Shown piece after piece: positions 39,612 to 50,739 of a stretch of 64,000 nucleotides of DNA. This stretch comes from Pectobacterium carotovorum (lineage in GTDB: Bacteria; Pseudomonadota; Gammaproteobacteria; Enterobacterales; Enterobacteriaceae), in assembly GCA_016415585.1 (NCBI GenBank), contig CP066552.1, positions 2,170,001 through 2,234,000 of the forward strand. Direction: 5' to 3'. The position numbers and the translations under genes were made by a program. The notes below the pieces were generated by a model. That model saw nothing but the letters and a program-made list of their open reading frames with translations. It ran no database searches and was not told where the DNA came from. Each line of letters begins with the position of its first letter. Position 1 is the first letter of the stretch.

Positions 39612-40386
39612 GTACGAAATTGCCAAACGAACTACCATTGGTGCCGCGCTATTACTGATTATGCCCATGATTATCTGGATGAGCGGTTGGCAGTGGCAAC
39701 CGGAGTACGACGGACTCTGGTTACGCGTACTCTTCTGGATTACAGAAACGGTGACATCGCCGTGGGGCATTCTGACCAGCATCGTGCTAAGTCTCTGGTT
39801 TCTCTGGTGCCTGCGTTTTCGTCTTAAGCCCGCGCTCGGTCTACTGGTCATCATGGCGATTACGGTGCTGATTGGGCAGGGAATCAAATCGGTGATTAAA
39901 GAGTGGGTACAGGAATCACGGCCCTATGTCGTCTGGCTGGAGAAAAATCATCAGGTGGACGATAGCTATTTCTACTCGCTGCCGCGCAAGGAGCGTTCGG
40001 AACTGGTGAAAACGCAATTGCAGGACCAAACGCAGATTCCACAGTGGCTGCGCAGCCACTGGCAGTTTGAAACTGGCTTTGCTTTCCCTTCTGGTCACAC
40101 CATGTTTGCCGCAACCTGGGCGCTGCTGGGCGTTGGGCTGCTGTGGGCGCGTCGGCATTATAAAACGGTGGTGATCCTGATGCTGTGGGCCAGCGGCGTG
40201 ATGGGCAGCCGTCTGGTACTTGGCATGCATTGGCCGCAGGATTTGGTGGTGGCGACGTTAATTAGCTGGCTGCTGGTGGTGGTGGCCAGTTGGCTGGCAC
40301 AGCGTTGGTGCGGCCCGCTCTCGCTCCAGTATGAAGAAATCAAAGAGCAGGCGGAGGAGGATGCCGCCGAAAATAAATCCTCGTAG
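39610..40386 (+). CDS. pgpB: Phosphatidylglycerophosphatase B / undecaprenyl pyrophosphatase
   Basis: 258 residues from ATG 39610, with GGAAGAG upstream. It has six membrane segments and the three PAP2 motifs: KEWVQESRP, PSGHT and SRLVLGMHWPQD. It dephosphorylates phosphatidylglycerophosphate and recycles undecaprenyl pyrophosphate on the periplasmic face of the inner membrane. In E. coli lapA follows directly; here a ten-kilobase sugar cluster is inserted after it. Confidence 0.95.
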   Translation: MYEIAKRTTIGAALLLIMPMIIWMSGWQWQPEYDGLWLRVLFWITETVTSPWGILTSIVLSLWFLWCLRFRLKPALGLLVIMAITVLIGQGIKSVIKEWVQESRPYVVWLEKNHQVDDSYFYSLPRKERSELVKTQLQDQTQIPQWLRSHWQFETGFAFPSGHTMFAATWALLGVGLLWARRHYKTVVILMLWASGVMGSRLVLGMHWPQDLVVATLISWLLVVVASWLAQRWCGPLSLQYEEIKEQAEEDAAENKSS

Positions 40387-40450
40387 CCCTTGAGTTATTG
40401 TTCCCGTTGTAGGTTGTACGCCATAGATAATCCCCTGTAGCACGTACCCT

Positions 40451-40479
40451 GCGGATGGCATTCGTCATCCGCATTTTTT
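40451..40479 (+). terminator. Terminator after pgpB
   Basis: GCGGATG (40451-40457) pairs with CATCCGC (40466-40472), followed by ATTTTTT. It marks the left edge of the inserted sugar cluster. Confidence 0.85.
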
Positions 40480-40593
40480 ATGTCGGAACTTCTTGTCCGT
40501 CACCCTGTGGGCCGTTGCTGACGCAACGTTAAAAATTTCTCCTGTCTCTGTTTCTTCTCGATTCTCACCGCTATCGCCTCGCGCAAAATGTAA

Positions 40594-41655
<1,062 letters not shown>

Positions 41656-41699
41656 TTAAGGCGACAGGAGCGTAAGCTCCTGCTGATAGAGGAGTCGTT

Positions 41700-42332
41700 A
41701 TGCTGTTCGATGAACGATATCGCGCCTGCTGGGTTGGGCTCTGCGCCTTGCTGCTATCCGCCTGTACGGTGGTCGATCTGGATGAGAACGGTAAGCCGAT
41801 CATTCCGGTCGACCCAGCTTCTGTGCCGGGCTATAGCACCATGACGCCAGAGAACATCGCGACAGCGCTGTGGCAGCCACAGCTGTTGCCAGCAGCGCAG
41901 CAGCAGGCATTGTCCTGGGATGAGGTTAAGCAAACGCAGGCAGCACTGGAGGATTCAGCGCGTAAAGCTGTCTACGCACGGCTTCAGGGCACGGTCAGTG
42001 GGATTGATCGGGAAAGTCGTGAAGGGAAATTGATGCTTGATGTGCAAGGTGACGCCGTCACGCTTCAATTAGGGCCCATCGTTAAAGGCAATGCCATCCG
42101 CGATGCCGCTGGGTTTATTCGCTTTGATGACTTCAAAAATCAGGTTCAGTTTGCCCAACTGGCCCGCGCGCTGAATAACAAAGCACTGGCATCGTTGCCG
42201 GAGCTGGATGCGGGCATGCAGGGTAAGCCCGTTAACGTCCTGGCGGCGCTGGTGGTGACCAAACAGGGCATCAGCGAGGCGGTACCGATGACGTTAAACC
42301 TGACCGAAACGCGTAGCGGAGGGGCGAAATGA
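41700..42332 (+). CDS. DUF2291 lipoprotein in a sugar ABC operon
   Basis: 210 residues. It has a lipoprotein signal with lipobox LLSAC (Cys21 region), then a mainly beta domain with VYARLQGTVSGIDRESREGKLMLDVQGD. The family DUF2291 is regularly found between binding protein and ATPase genes of ribose-like ABC transporters, but its function is not known. The periplasmic, membrane-tethered protein may assist the binding protein. Its stop overlaps the ATPase start by ATGA. Confidence 0.85.
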   Translation: MLFDERYRACWVGLCALLLSACTVVDLDENGKPIIPVDPASVPGYSTMTPENIATALWQPQLLPAAQQQALSWDEVKQTQAALEDSARKAVYARLQGTVSGIDRESREGKLMLDVQGDAVTLQLGPIVKGNAIRDAAGFIRFDDFKNQVQFAQLARALNNKALASLPELDAGMQGKPVNVLAALVVTKQGISEAVPMTLNLTETRSGGAK

Positions 42333-43885
42333 TGGAAAAACCAGACGTCTTGCTACAGCCAAACGCAGTGAACCGACCCGATATCGTCATGGCGACCCGC
42401 GGCATCACCATGCTGTTTCCCGGCACCAAAGCACTGGATAACGTCGATTACAACGTTTATCGCGGCAAGGTCAACGTGATCATTGGTGAAAACGGGGCGG
42501 GTAAATCGACGCTGATGAAGATTCTGGCCGGCGTGCAGCAGCCGACCTCCGGCCAGATTTTGCTGAATGGCGAAGCGGTACGTATAGCAGATACCCGCGA
42601 TGCGGCAGCGAAAGGCATCGGCATGGTGCATCAGGAACTTAACCTGTCCGAGAACCTGAGCGTGGCGGAGAACATCTTCCTGGGACGGGAGCTGCAAAAG
42701 GGCGTTGCGCCTATCGATTATCTGGCGCAGGAGCGTATTGCGGCGGAATTGATGGCGCGTCTCGATCAGGATATTTCGCCGCGCACCGAAGTCGCCAGCC
42801 TGAAAGTCGGCCAGCAACAATTGGTGGAAATTGCTAAAGCGCTAGCGGATCAGGCTGACATTCTGATTCTGGACGAACCGACCTCCGCGCTAAGCAAAAC
42901 CGAAGTAGAGATTCTGTTTCGCGTGATCCGCGAGCTGACTCGACAGAATGTTTCCATCATCTACATTTCGCACCGGCTGGAAGAGCTGATGGCGATTGGT
43001 GACTACATCACCATCCTGCGCGACGGGTGTTTTCAGGCGGAAGCTGCGGTCAGCGATATCGACGTGCTGTGGATCGTGCGGGAAATGCTCGGCGGTGACC
43101 CTGTCACCAGCTTCCTGCATCCGGGCAGAACGTTCGGCGCGCCGATATTGGAAGCGGAACACCTTACCAGTCTCAACGATGCCGGGCATCAGGTGGTTAA
43201 TGATGTGTCGCTGATGGTGCGTGAAGGGGAAATTGTCGGCATTTACGGGCTGATGGGCGCGGGACGCACCGAACTCTTTGAGTGTCTGCTGGGTATTCAG
43301 AATGATTATCTGGGCAAGATTTATCTCGATAGCAAACCGGTGAATCCGCGTCTTTCTACCGCGCAGCGCATTCGTATGGGCATGAGTCTGGTGCCGGAAG
43401 ATCGCAAAAAAACCGGCATCTTTCCACTCTCATCAGTGGCCTCCAATCTCACCATCGCCAGCCTGTGGCGGCGGCTGACATACGGCATGGCGATCTTCCA
43501 GCGCCAGGAGCAGGAAGTGGTTGCCAGCACGATTGGACAGTTGGCGATCAAAGTGTCTTCGCCCGACGTCGAAATTCAGGCACTCAGCGGTGGCAACCAG
43601 CAAAAAGTGGTGATTGGTCGCTCGTTGCTGACCAGCCCCAAAGTGCTGTTACTGGACGAGCCAACGCGGGGCATTGATGTCGGTGCCAAGGCCGATGTGT
43701 TTGAAATGATGGTTGGGCTGTCCGAACAGGGCATCGGCGTGCTGTTTTCTACCTCGGATCTGAAAGAAATTATGGCGGTATCGGACCGCATTTTGGTGAT
43801 GTCGAATGGCAAACTGACGGCGAATATTTCGCGTCAAGCGGCCAGCGAGTCGGCATTGGTTTCGGCAAGTGCACAAGGGTTCTGA
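42329..43885 (+). CDS. Sugar ABC transporter ATPase, RbsA type
   Basis: 518 residues, two fused ATPase domains. The N-terminal one has GENGAGKST and ILILDEPTSAL; the C-terminal one has a degenerate first half with GLMGAGRTEL and an intact signature LSGGNQQKVVIGR plus LLLDEPTRGID. Energises the pentose importer with the permease encoded next. Start overlaps the DUF2291 stop. Confidence 0.93.
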   Translation: MMEKPDVLLQPNAVNRPDIVMATRGITMLFPGTKALDNVDYNVYRGKVNVIIGENGAGKSTLMKILAGVQQPTSGQILLNGEAVRIADTRDAAAKGIGMVHQELNLSENLSVAENIFLGRELQKGVAPIDYLAQERIAAELMARLDQDISPRTEVASLKVGQQQLVEIAKALADQADILILDEPTSALSKTEVEILFRVIRELTRQNVSIIYISHRLEELMAIGDYITILRDGCFQAEAAVSDIDVLWIVREMLGGDPVTSFLHPGRTFGAPILEAEHLTSLNDAGHQVVNDVSLMVREGEIVGIYGLMGAGRTELFECLLGIQNDYLGKIYLDSKPVNPRLSTAQRIRMGMSLVPEDRKKTGIFPLSSVASNLTIASLWRRLTYGMAIFQRQEQEVVASTIGQLAIKVSSPDVEIQALSGGNQQKVVIGRSLLTSPKVLLLDEPTRGIDVGAKADVFEMMVGLSEQGIGVLFSTSDLKEIMAVSDRILVMSNGKLTANISRQAASESALVSASAQGF

Positions 43886-43886
43886 C

Positions 43887-44984
43887 ATGAAAACGACTCA
43901 CCTTCCGGCGGCGTCAGGCGCGCTATCACCGGGTAAGTTTGTACGCTCACGAGAGAGCATCCTGCTATTGATTCTCAGGCTGCGCACGTTTATCGCGCTG
44001 TTCCTGATTTTGGGGTTCTTTGCCTTCACGGTGCCCGGGTTTTTGGCGACGGGTAGCCTGATCATCATGGTGAAGCACATTGCCATCAATGCGTTTCTGG
44101 CGCTGGGGATCACGTTTGTCATCATCACCGCGGGGATTGATCTGTCGATCGGCGCCACGCTGGGGCTGTGCGGCATGGTGGCGGGCTACATGATTACTCA
44201 GGGAATTGTGCTGCCGATGTTCGGCGTCGCGATTTTCCCCAGCGTGTGGGTCATCGTGCCTGTCGTGCTGCTGATTGGCGCGCTCATCGGGGCTATCAAC
44301 GGTTGGATCATCACGCGGTATAACGTTGCGCCTTTTATTTGCACGCTCGGGACGATGTACATCGTGCGTGGGGCATCAATGCTGATTTCCGGCGGGGAGA
44401 CGTTCCCCGGCTTGGGCGGTAACCCGCAATTGGGCAACACCGGCTTTGAGCTGATTGGCTCCGCTACGATCCTGGGGCTACCGCTGGCTATCTGGCTGAT
44501 GCTGGTGCTGGCCGTGGTGATTGCCTACGTGGCGCGCCGCCTGCCGTTCGGCCGTCATGTCTATGCCATTGGTGACAACGAACGTGCCGCTGAACTTTCC
44601 GGCGTCAAAGTGCGTCAGGTCAAAGTCTGGGTCTACACCATTTCCGGCTTCTGTGCGGCTATCGCGGGCATCGTGGTGTCCTCTCAACTGGTCGCCAGCC
44701 ATCCGGCAACCGGCACCGCCTTTGAAATGAACGCGATCGCTGCCGTGGTACTCGGCGGAACGTCATTGGCGGGCGGGCGCGGCACGATTCTGGGCACGCT
44801 GATTGGCGCGTTTGTTATCGGGATTCTTGCCGACGGGCTGGTGATGATGGGCGTGAGTGAATTCTGGCAGATGGTGATTAAAGGTATCGTCATCATTGTG
44901 GCGGTGATTATCGACCAGATGCAAAACCGGATGCAGCACAAGGCCGCCATTGTGTCACAAAAGGCCGCGGCGGAAGGAACCTAG
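43887..44984 (+). CDS. Sugar ABC transporter permease, RbsC type
   Basis: 366 residues from ATG 43887, one base after the ATPase stop. It has eight to ten membrane segments, and the BPD_transp_2 signatures AINAFLALGITFVIITAGIDLSIGA and NEIAAVVLGGTSLAGGRG-like NAIAAVVLGGTSLAGGRG. It forms the inner-membrane channel. The operon ends here, with 170 bases to aptA holding a second promoter. Confidence 0.93.
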   Translation: MKTTHLPAASGALSPGKFVRSRESILLLILRLRTFIALFLILGFFAFTVPGFLATGSLIIMVKHIAINAFLALGITFVIITAGIDLSIGATLGLCGMVAGYMITQGIVLPMFGVAIFPSVWVIVPVVLLIGALIGAINGWIITRYNVAPFICTLGTMYIVRGASMLISGGETFPGLGGNPQLGNTGFELIGSATILGLPLAIWLMLVLAVVIAYVARRLPFGRHVYAIGDNERAAELSGVKVRQVKVWVYTISGFCAAIAGIVVSSQLVASHPATGTAFEMNAIAAVVLGGTSLAGGRGTILGTLIGAFVIGILADGLVMMGVSEFWQMVIKGIVIIVAVIIDQMQNRMQHKAAIVSQKAAAEGT

Positions 44985-45108
44985 TTAATGAAGGTACACA
45001 GGCACGTGGTTAATTAAGCGTAACTAGCACGGGGCGTTGAGTCGCGGCGGGATTGATGTCGGTAGGTATACCGAGGCCCGATTTGAACGCAATTTTTTTT
45101 GATTTGAT

Positions 45109-45142
45109 GTGAATAAATATTCGTTTTTGAGTAAAAATTCAA
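45109..45142. promoter_or_regulatory. Paired operators upstream of aptA
   Basis: GTGAAT-N4-ATTCGT at 45109-45124 and TTGAGT-N4-ATTCAA at 45127-45142 follow the TTGAAT-N4-ATTCAA pattern with two and one mismatches. The centre-to-centre distance is again 18 bp, as before the transporter operon. Confidence 0.65.
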
Positions 45143-45154
45143 GCGAGGTGAAGT

Positions 45155-45985
45155 ATGAATCCGTACGCATTGTCGGTGGAGGCGCTGACGCACAAAGCCC
45201 GCGCCATTCGTCGCCGCATTATTCATCTGAATGCCAATAGCCCGGCTGGCGGGCACACGGGCGCCGATCTGTCACAGGTTGAGATTCTGACGGCGCTGTA
45301 TTTTCGCATTCTTAACTGTGCGCCGGAGCGCCTTCAGGATCCGCAGCGGGATATTTACATCCAGTCAAAAGGCCATGCGGTTGGCGGCTATTACTGCTGC
45401 CTGGCGGAAGCGGGCTATTTCCCAGAAGCGTGGCTGGCAACCTATCAGCACCCCGATTCGCATTTGCCGGGGCATCCGGTTAAGCACAAGACGCCGGGGA
45501 TTGAACTGAACACCGGTGCGCTGGGGCACGGGCTGCCGGTTGCCGTCGGTATTGCGCTGGCGGCGAAGCGCGATAACAGCCCGCGCCGGGTGTTCGTTCT
45601 GACGGGCGATGGTGAGCTGGCGGAAGGCAGCAACTGGGAAGCGGCGCTAGCGGCAGCGCATTACCAACTGGATAACCTGATCATCATCAATGACAAGAAC
45701 AAGCTGCAACTGGCAGGGCCGACGAGTTCCATCATGAACACCGATCCGCTGGCGGAGAAGTGGCAGGCTTTTGGTTTAGCGGTCACGGAATGCGCGGGCA
45801 ATGACATGCGTTCAGTGGTCGAAACGCTGGAGAATCTGCCGCGCAACGGCAAGCCGAACGTGGTGATTGCGAATACGGAGAAAGGCGCGGGCGTGTCGTT
45901 TATTCAGGGGCGGGCTGAATGGCATCACCGGGTGCCGAAAGGCGAGGAAATTGCACTGGCGCTGGAGGAATTAAAAGATGAGTAA
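45155..45985 (+). CDS. aptA: Apulose-4-phosphate transketolase subunit A
   Basis: 276 residues, the N-terminal (thiamine-diphosphate binding) half of a split transketolase. It has the GDG-N motif LTGDGELAEGSNWEAALAAA and NDKNKLQ, and the AGGHTGADLS/SKGHAV histidines. Together with AptB it converts D-apulose-4-phosphate and glyceraldehyde-3-phosphate to dihydroxyacetone phosphate and xylulose-5-phosphate, as described for Pectobacterium atrosepticum. GCGAGGTGAAGT upstream provides the ribosome binding site. It overlaps aptB by 8 bases. Confidence 0.87.
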   Translation: MNPYALSVEALTHKARAIRRRIIHLNANSPAGGHTGADLSQVEILTALYFRILNCAPERLQDPQRDIYIQSKGHAVGGYYCCLAEAGYFPEAWLATYQHPDSHLPGHPVKHKTPGIELNTGALGHGLPVAVGIALAAKRDNSPRRVFVLTGDGELAEGSNWEAALAAAHYQLDNLIIINDKNKLQLAGPTSSIMNTDPLAEKWQAFGLAVTECAGNDMRSVVETLENLPRNGKPNVVIANTEKGAGVSFIQGRAEWHHRVPKGEEIALALEELKDE

Positions 45986-46922
45986 CGCAGAACATCTGGC
46001 AACCGTCATGGTCGAGCAGTTCATTAAGGCCGTCGAACAGGGGATTGATTTAGTCCCGGTGTTGGCGGATTCAAGCTCAACGGCGAAGATTTCGCCTTTC
46101 ATACAGCGTTTTCCTGACCGTATTGTCAACGTGGGGATTGCAGAACAAACCATGGTGGGGACGGCGGTAGGGCTGTCTATCGGTGGCAAGATTGCAGTGA
46201 CCTGTAACGCAGCCCCGTTTTTGATCTCCCGCGCGAATGAACAGCTCAAAGTCGACGTCTGTTACAACAACAGCAACGTCAAACTGTTTGGGCTGAATGC
46301 GGGCTGTAGCTATGGTCCGCTCGCCAGCACGCACCACAGTATTGACGACATCGCGGTGCTGAGAGGGTTTGGCAATATTGAGATCTACGCGCCGTCCAGC
46401 CCGGAAGAGTGCCGTCAGATTATCGATTATGCGCTTGAACATCAGGGGCCAGTCTATATCCGCCTTGATGGGAAACCGCTGCCTGCCTTGCACGATGAGC
46501 AGTACCGCTTTGTGCCGGGGCAGATCGATGTGCTGCGCAAAGGTCGCGATATCACGCTGGTCGGGCTGGGGTCGACCGTGCATGAAATTGTGATGGCTGC
46601 TGAATTATTAGCAGAAAAAGGACTTTCCGCTACGGTGGTTAATCTTTCCTCTATCCGCCCGTGCAATACTCAGCAATTGCTTGAAATTCTGAGTGAAACA
46701 CCTCGAGTCATCACAGTCGAGGAACATAACGTCAACGGCGGTGCAGGCAGTCTGGTAGCGGAAGTGCTGGCGGAAGCGGGCAGCGGAATTCCTCTTGTGC
46801 GGTTGGGAATTCCCGATGGTCAATACGCGATTGCCGCCGATCGGAGCGCGATGCGAGCGCATCACGGGCTGGACGCGACGGGCATTGTCAACGCGGCACT
46901 GCGTCTTTGCCCGGGAGGCTGA
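45978..46922 (+). CDS. aptB: Apulose-4-phosphate transketolase subunit B
   Basis: 314 residues, the central and C-terminal transketolase domains. The catalytic Glu lies in NVGIAEQTMVGTAVGLS, and the C-terminal domain contains TVEEHNVNGGAGSLVAEVL. It forms the active enzyme with AptA; the overlapping start (ATGAGTAACG inside aptA) fits equal synthesis. Similar split transketolases occur in other sugar clusters, so apulose specificity comes from the context of kinase and isomerase genes. Confidence 0.87.
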   Translation: MSNAEHLATVMVEQFIKAVEQGIDLVPVLADSSSTAKISPFIQRFPDRIVNVGIAEQTMVGTAVGLSIGGKIAVTCNAAPFLISRANEQLKVDVCYNNSNVKLFGLNAGCSYGPLASTHHSIDDIAVLRGFGNIEIYAPSSPEECRQIIDYALEHQGPVYIRLDGKPLPALHDEQYRFVPGQIDVLRKGRDITLVGLGSTVHEIVMAAELLAEKGLSATVVNLSSIRPCNTQQLLEILSETPRVITVEEHNVNGGAGSLVAEVLAEAGSGIPLVRLGIPDGQYAIAADRSAMRAHHGLDATGIVNAALRLCPGG

Positions 46923-48415
46923 TGATGTTTACGCCAGTTATTTTGGCAATCGATGAAGGGACGACGAACGCTAAAGCGATTGCCGTCGATGAGCGGGGGC
47001 GCATTCTGGCTAAAGCGGCGGTCGCTTTGCAGGTGACGCACCCGCAGCCGGGCAGAGCCGAGCAGGATGCGATGGCGATCTGGCGTGCGGTTTGTCAGGC
47101 GGCAGAAGCCTGCCTGTCGTCATTACACCGGGTTCAGGTGGTGGGGGTGGCGATCAGTAATCAGCGCGAGTCGGTGCTGATTTGGGACAGGCGAACCGGA
47201 AAGCCGCTGACGCCGTTGGTCAGTTGGCAAGATCGTCGCGCGGAGAAATTCTGTCAGGCCTTGCAGGGCAGTGCGGAGGCGCGCCTGATTGAATCCCGCA
47301 CCGGGCTACAGGTTGATCCACTTTTTCCCGCCGCCAAACTTCATGCCATGCTGGCGGAATTGCCGGACGGCGTATCCCGCGCGATGCAGGGGGAACTGTG
47401 CATCGGAACGGTGGATTGCTGGCTTAACTGGCAGTTTAGCGGCGGGCGAGCGTATTCCACCGACTATTCCAACGCGGCGAGAACCCAGTTGTTTAATATC
47501 CACCGTGGCTGCTGGGATGAGGATCTGCTGGCGCTGTTCGGCATTCCCAGCGTCTGTCTGCCCGCCGTCACGCCGTCCTCGGCGTTACACGGTCACACCG
47601 GCGTGACGGGCATCAGTGGACTTGCCGCTGGTGTACCGATTGTGGCGTTGATTGGTGATTCCCATGCAGCGCTGTACGGTCAGGGCATTACTCAAAGCGG
47701 TGAAATCAAGGCGACATACGGCACCGGTTCGTCGCTGATGACCACCATCAACACGCCACATCAACAGGCTGAAGGGCTTAGCACCACGATTGCCTGGCAC
47801 GATGGTGAAGTGCGCTACGCACTGGAAGGCAACATTACCCACACGGGGTCGGGATTTGCCTGGATTGGTCAGATGCTGGGCATCCCTTCTGTTACGCAAC
47901 TGACCGAACTGGCGCTCAGTGCTGAGTCTAATCAGGACGTTTTCTTTGTTCCTGCGTTATCTGGGCTGGGCGCGCCTTATTGGGATGTGCAAGCGCGTGG
48001 CCTGCTGTGCGGCCTATGCGATGCCACCACACCCGCCATCATCGCCCGTGCTGGGCTGGAAGCTATCGCGTATCAGATTGCCGATGTCTTTTTCGCGATG
48101 GAGCAGGCGTCGCAGGCCGCGTTACCCGCGCTGCGCGTCGACGGCGGCGCGACACAAAACCGCTGGCTGATGCAGTTTCAGGCCGATCTCTTGCAACGCC
48201 CATTGATTCGCAACCATAACGCGGAAGTGTCGGCGCTGGGTGCCGCTTATCTGGGCGGAAAAATGCTGGGGTGGTGGGAACACAGCGAACAGATTGCCGC
48301 GTTGCCCAGAGAAGTTGAGATCATCGAGCCGTCGACGACAAACCACGCCATTTTGGAAAGCTATCAACAGTGGCGAACGGCGGTGGCGCGTGCGCGTCTG
48401 CGGCCTGAGCCATAA
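46922..48415 (+). CDS. aplK: FGGY-family sugar kinase, probable D-apulose kinase
   Basis: 498 residues from the ATG at 46922, overlapping the aptB stop by one base. The N-terminal FGGY domain starts [14 protein letters not shown]; the C-terminal signature [24 protein letters not shown] is intact, as are the ATP motifs TYGTGSSLM and GALEAIAYQ-like AGLEAIAYQ. In the D-apiose pathway AplK phosphorylates D-apulose at C4. Relatives act on glycerol, xylulose and other sugars; the assignment rests on family and neighbours. Confidence 0.85.
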   Translation: MMFTPVILAIDEGTTNAKAIAVDERGRILAKAAVALQVTHPQPGRAEQDAMAIWRAVCQAAEACLSSLHRVQVVGVAISNQRESVLIWDRRTGKPLTPLVSWQDRRAEKFCQALQGSAEARLIESRTGLQVDPLFPAAKLHAMLAELPDGVSRAMQGELCIGTVDCWLNWQFSGGRAYSTDYSNAARTQLFNIHRGCWDEDLLALFGIPSVCLPAVTPSSALHGHTGVTGISGLAAGVPIVALIGDSHAALYGQGITQSGEIKATYGTGSSLMTTINTPHQQAEGLSTTIAWHDGEVRYALEGNITHTGSGFAWIGQMLGIPSVTQLTELALSAESNQDVFFVPALSGLGAPYWDVQARGLLCGLCDATTPAIIARAGLEAIAYQIADVFFAMEQASQAALPALRVDGGATQNRWLMQFQADLLQRPLIRNHNAEVSALGAAYLGGKMLGWWEHSEQIAALPREVEIIEPSTTNHAILESYQQWRTAVARARLRPEP

Positions 48416-48531
48416 CCATTTTTAACCGTAAGACATTTTTAGCAGTAAAAAATGTTAGCAGTAAGAACCTATCCGATACGAAAGAAAAGATAAGCAGCTC
48501 AACACCATTACAAATCAATGAGGTGACTTTT

Positions 48532-49530
48532 ATGGCAACGTATACCTATCCAGAATTTGGTGCCGGTTTGTGGCATTTTGCGAATTATATCGACCGCTAT
48601 GCTGTTGACGGTTACGGCCCAGCATTGAGCACGATCGATCAGATCAAAGCGGCGAAAGAGGTTGGCGAACTTTCTTATGTCGACTTGCCTTATCCCTTCA
48701 CGCCGGGCGTGACGCTCAGTGAAGTGAAAGATGCGCTGAAAGATGCGGGACTGAAGGCGATTGGCATCACGCCGGAAATTTATCTGCAAAAATGGTCGCG
48801 CGGTGCGTTTACCAATCCCGATCCGGCGGCTCGAGCGGCGGCGTTTGAATTAATGCACGAATCTGCCGGTATTGTGCGTGAACTGGGTGCGAATTACGTC
48901 AAAGTCTGGCCGGGTCAGGATGGCTGGGATTATCCATTCCAGGTCAGCCATAAAAACCTGTGGAAGCTGGCGGTTGATGGCATGCGCGATCTGGCTGGCG
49001 CTAACCCTGATGTGAAATTCGCTATCGAGTACAAGCCGCGTGAACCGCGCGTGAAAATGACCTGGGATTCTGCTGCGCGAACGCTGCTGGGCATTGAGGA
49101 TATCGGGTTGGATAACGTGGGCGTGCTGCTGGACTTCGGGCATGCGCTGTATGGCGGCGAATCCCCAGCCGATTCTGCCCAGTTGATTATCGATCGCGGC
49201 CGGCTGTTCGGCATGGATGTGAACGATAACCTGCGCGGCTGGGATGACGATCTGGTGGTTGGCACCGTGCATATGACCGAGATCTTCGAATTCTTCTACG
49301 TGCTGAAAATCAACAACTGGCAGGGCGTCTGGCAGCTCGATCAGTTCCCGTTCCGTGAGAACCACGTTGAGGCGGCACAGCTGTCTATCCGCTTCCTGAA
49401 ACACATCTATCGCGCGCTAGAGAAGCTGGATATCCCGGCGCTTCAGGCGGCACAGGAAGCACAAAACCCGTTACAGGCGCAGCGGATTGTGCAGGATGCG
49501 CTGCTGTCATCCATTAACGTTAGCGAGTAA
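48532..49530 (+). CDS. apsI: TIM-barrel sugar isomerase, probable D-apiose isomerase
   Basis: 332 residues from ATG 48532, preceded by GAGGTGAC. Xylose-isomerase-like TIM barrel (AP_endonuc_2) with metal-binding residues in [13 protein letters not shown] (Glu), [13 protein letters not shown] (Asp, His) and LFGMDVNDN. ApsI converts D-apiose to D-apulose, the first step of the transketolase route known from Pectobacterium. It lies 116 bases after aplK. Members of this fold also isomerise rhamnose and tagatose, so the substrate is inferred from context. Confidence 0.83.
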   Translation: MATYTYPEFGAGLWHFANYIDRYAVDGYGPALSTIDQIKAAKEVGELSYVDLPYPFTPGVTLSEVKDALKDAGLKAIGITPEIYLQKWSRGAFTNPDPAARAAAFELMHESAGIVRELGANYVKVWPGQDGWDYPFQVSHKNLWKLAVDGMRDLAGANPDVKFAIEYKPREPRVKMTWDSAARTLLGIEDIGLDNVGVLLDFGHALYGGESPADSAQLIIDRGRLFGMDVNDNLRGWDDDLVVGTVHMTEIFEFFYVLKINNWQGVWQLDQFPFRENHVEAAQLSIRFLKHIYRALEKLDIPALQAAQEAQNPLQAQRIVQDALLSSINVSE

Positions 49531-49610
49531 TCCCACCACCGTTCGTCAGGCGCAGAGCAGGGGAATCATTCTGCGTCTGACATTACCGCTAACCGCTAGT
49601 GATAAACGAA

Positions 49611-50555
49611 TTAGATCAGCGTCTTGGCGGTTAATCGATCGGTAATCAACACATCAACGTAGTGTCCCGTTAGCGCGCCGCGAATAGCTGCACTTTTCTC
49701 GATACCGCCCGCCAGCGCCACCACGCGTGGACACTGACGCAGCTGTGGCAACGCCATACCAATCACCGGATCTTCATCGTCCTGTAGCACTGGTTCGCCT
49801 TCCGCGTTGTAGTAATGCAGGCATAAATCCCCGACGGCACCGCGTTCGGCGAGCTGTTGCAACATCGCTTCGTGATAATAGTTGCCGGAGTTTTTCAGCA
49901 GCTGCGACGGTTCCAGTACGCCAATACCGACAAGCGCCAGACTCACCTCGCTGAACTTATCAACCACGCTGGAAACCTCATCGCTGGTCACCAAACGGGC
50001 GCGATCTTCCACCGATCGTTCGATACTCTGCGCGGGCAAGAGGTAGGCGGGGCAACTGAGCTGATTGGCTAAGGTTTGCGTCAGGATCGTCGCTTGCACG
50101 TTGCCGTTCGGCCCAACGCCACCTAACAATTGGATGACGCCCTGCGCCTTGACGCTTTGTGGATGCAGGCTGTCCACCATCGCCCGCAGCGTGCTGCTCC
50201 AGGACGAGATACCGACCAGATCGTCAGGGCGGATACTGGTTTGGACATAGTGTGCGGCAGCAGAGCCAATCGCCTGCTTGATTTGTGCCAGCGTGGCGTT
50301 ATCGGCGACATCCACCACGATAGCCTGATCGATGCCGTAGCGCTTCTGAACCGCCGCTTCCAGCCCCATGAACATGTTCGGGGGTTGAATTACGCTGATT
50401 TTGACCACACCTTCTTTAACACAGCGCGTGATAGCGCGGGAGACAAAAGACTGTGAGAGATGAAGTGAGGCGGCAATTTCTGCTTGTTTCATCCCTTCGC
50501 TATAATAGAGCGTAGCGATCTTGACCAATAATCGCTGTTCGTCCTGCTTTGACAT
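49611..50555 (-). CDS. SorC/DeoR-type sugar-binding transcriptional regulator
   Basis: 314 residues from ATG 50555, chosen for AAGGGG upstream; the frame is open for 37 codons more. N-terminal helix-turn-helix: GMKQAEIAASLHLSQSFVSRAITRCVKEGVVKI (about residues 21-53). C-terminal SorC effector domain: DDLVGISSWSSTLRAMVDSL, GGVGPNGNVQATILTQTLAN and VALAGGIEKSAAIRGAL. It probably senses a phosphorylated intermediate of the cluster and acts at the paired TTGAAT-N4-ATTCAA sites. It is the last gene of the inserted cluster, on the opposite strand. Confidence 0.88.
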   Translation of the reverse strand: MSKQDEQRLLVKIATLYYSEGMKQAEIAASLHLSQSFVSRAITRCVKEGVVKISVIQPPNMFMGLEAAVQKRYGIDQAIVVDVADNATLAQIKQAIGSAAAHYVQTSIRPDDLVGISSWSSTLRAMVDSLHPQSVKAQGVIQLLGGVGPNGNVQATILTQTLANQLSCPAYLLPAQSIERSVEDRARLVTSDEVSSVVDKFSEVSLALVGIGVLEPSQLLKNSGNYYHEAMLQQLAERGAVGDLCLHYYNAEGEPVLQDDEDPVIGMALPQLRQCPRVVALAGGIEKSAAIRGALTGHYVDVLITDRLTAKTLI

Positions 50556-50739
50556 GACTTTTCCCCTTGCTGGCTTGCTGCTGTCATTTTTATTCAGCAC
50601 AGAATAAATAACAAGCGTAGACGGCAGTGGAGCGCGGTTCTTGATTTCCCTGTCTGCGCCGGACATGGTAATTTAATGGGGCTTTTCGCCAAAATTTGGC
50701 ATAATTCATCCGGTTAATGGATATCACAGGAAGGACAAT

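Noticed and set aside
48430..48460. A/T-only inverted repeat (ACATTTTT/AAAAAATGT) with repeated TTAGCAGTAA between aplK and apsI
   Set aside because: Too weak for a terminator and not matching the operator pattern of the cluster; probably a spacer repeat.
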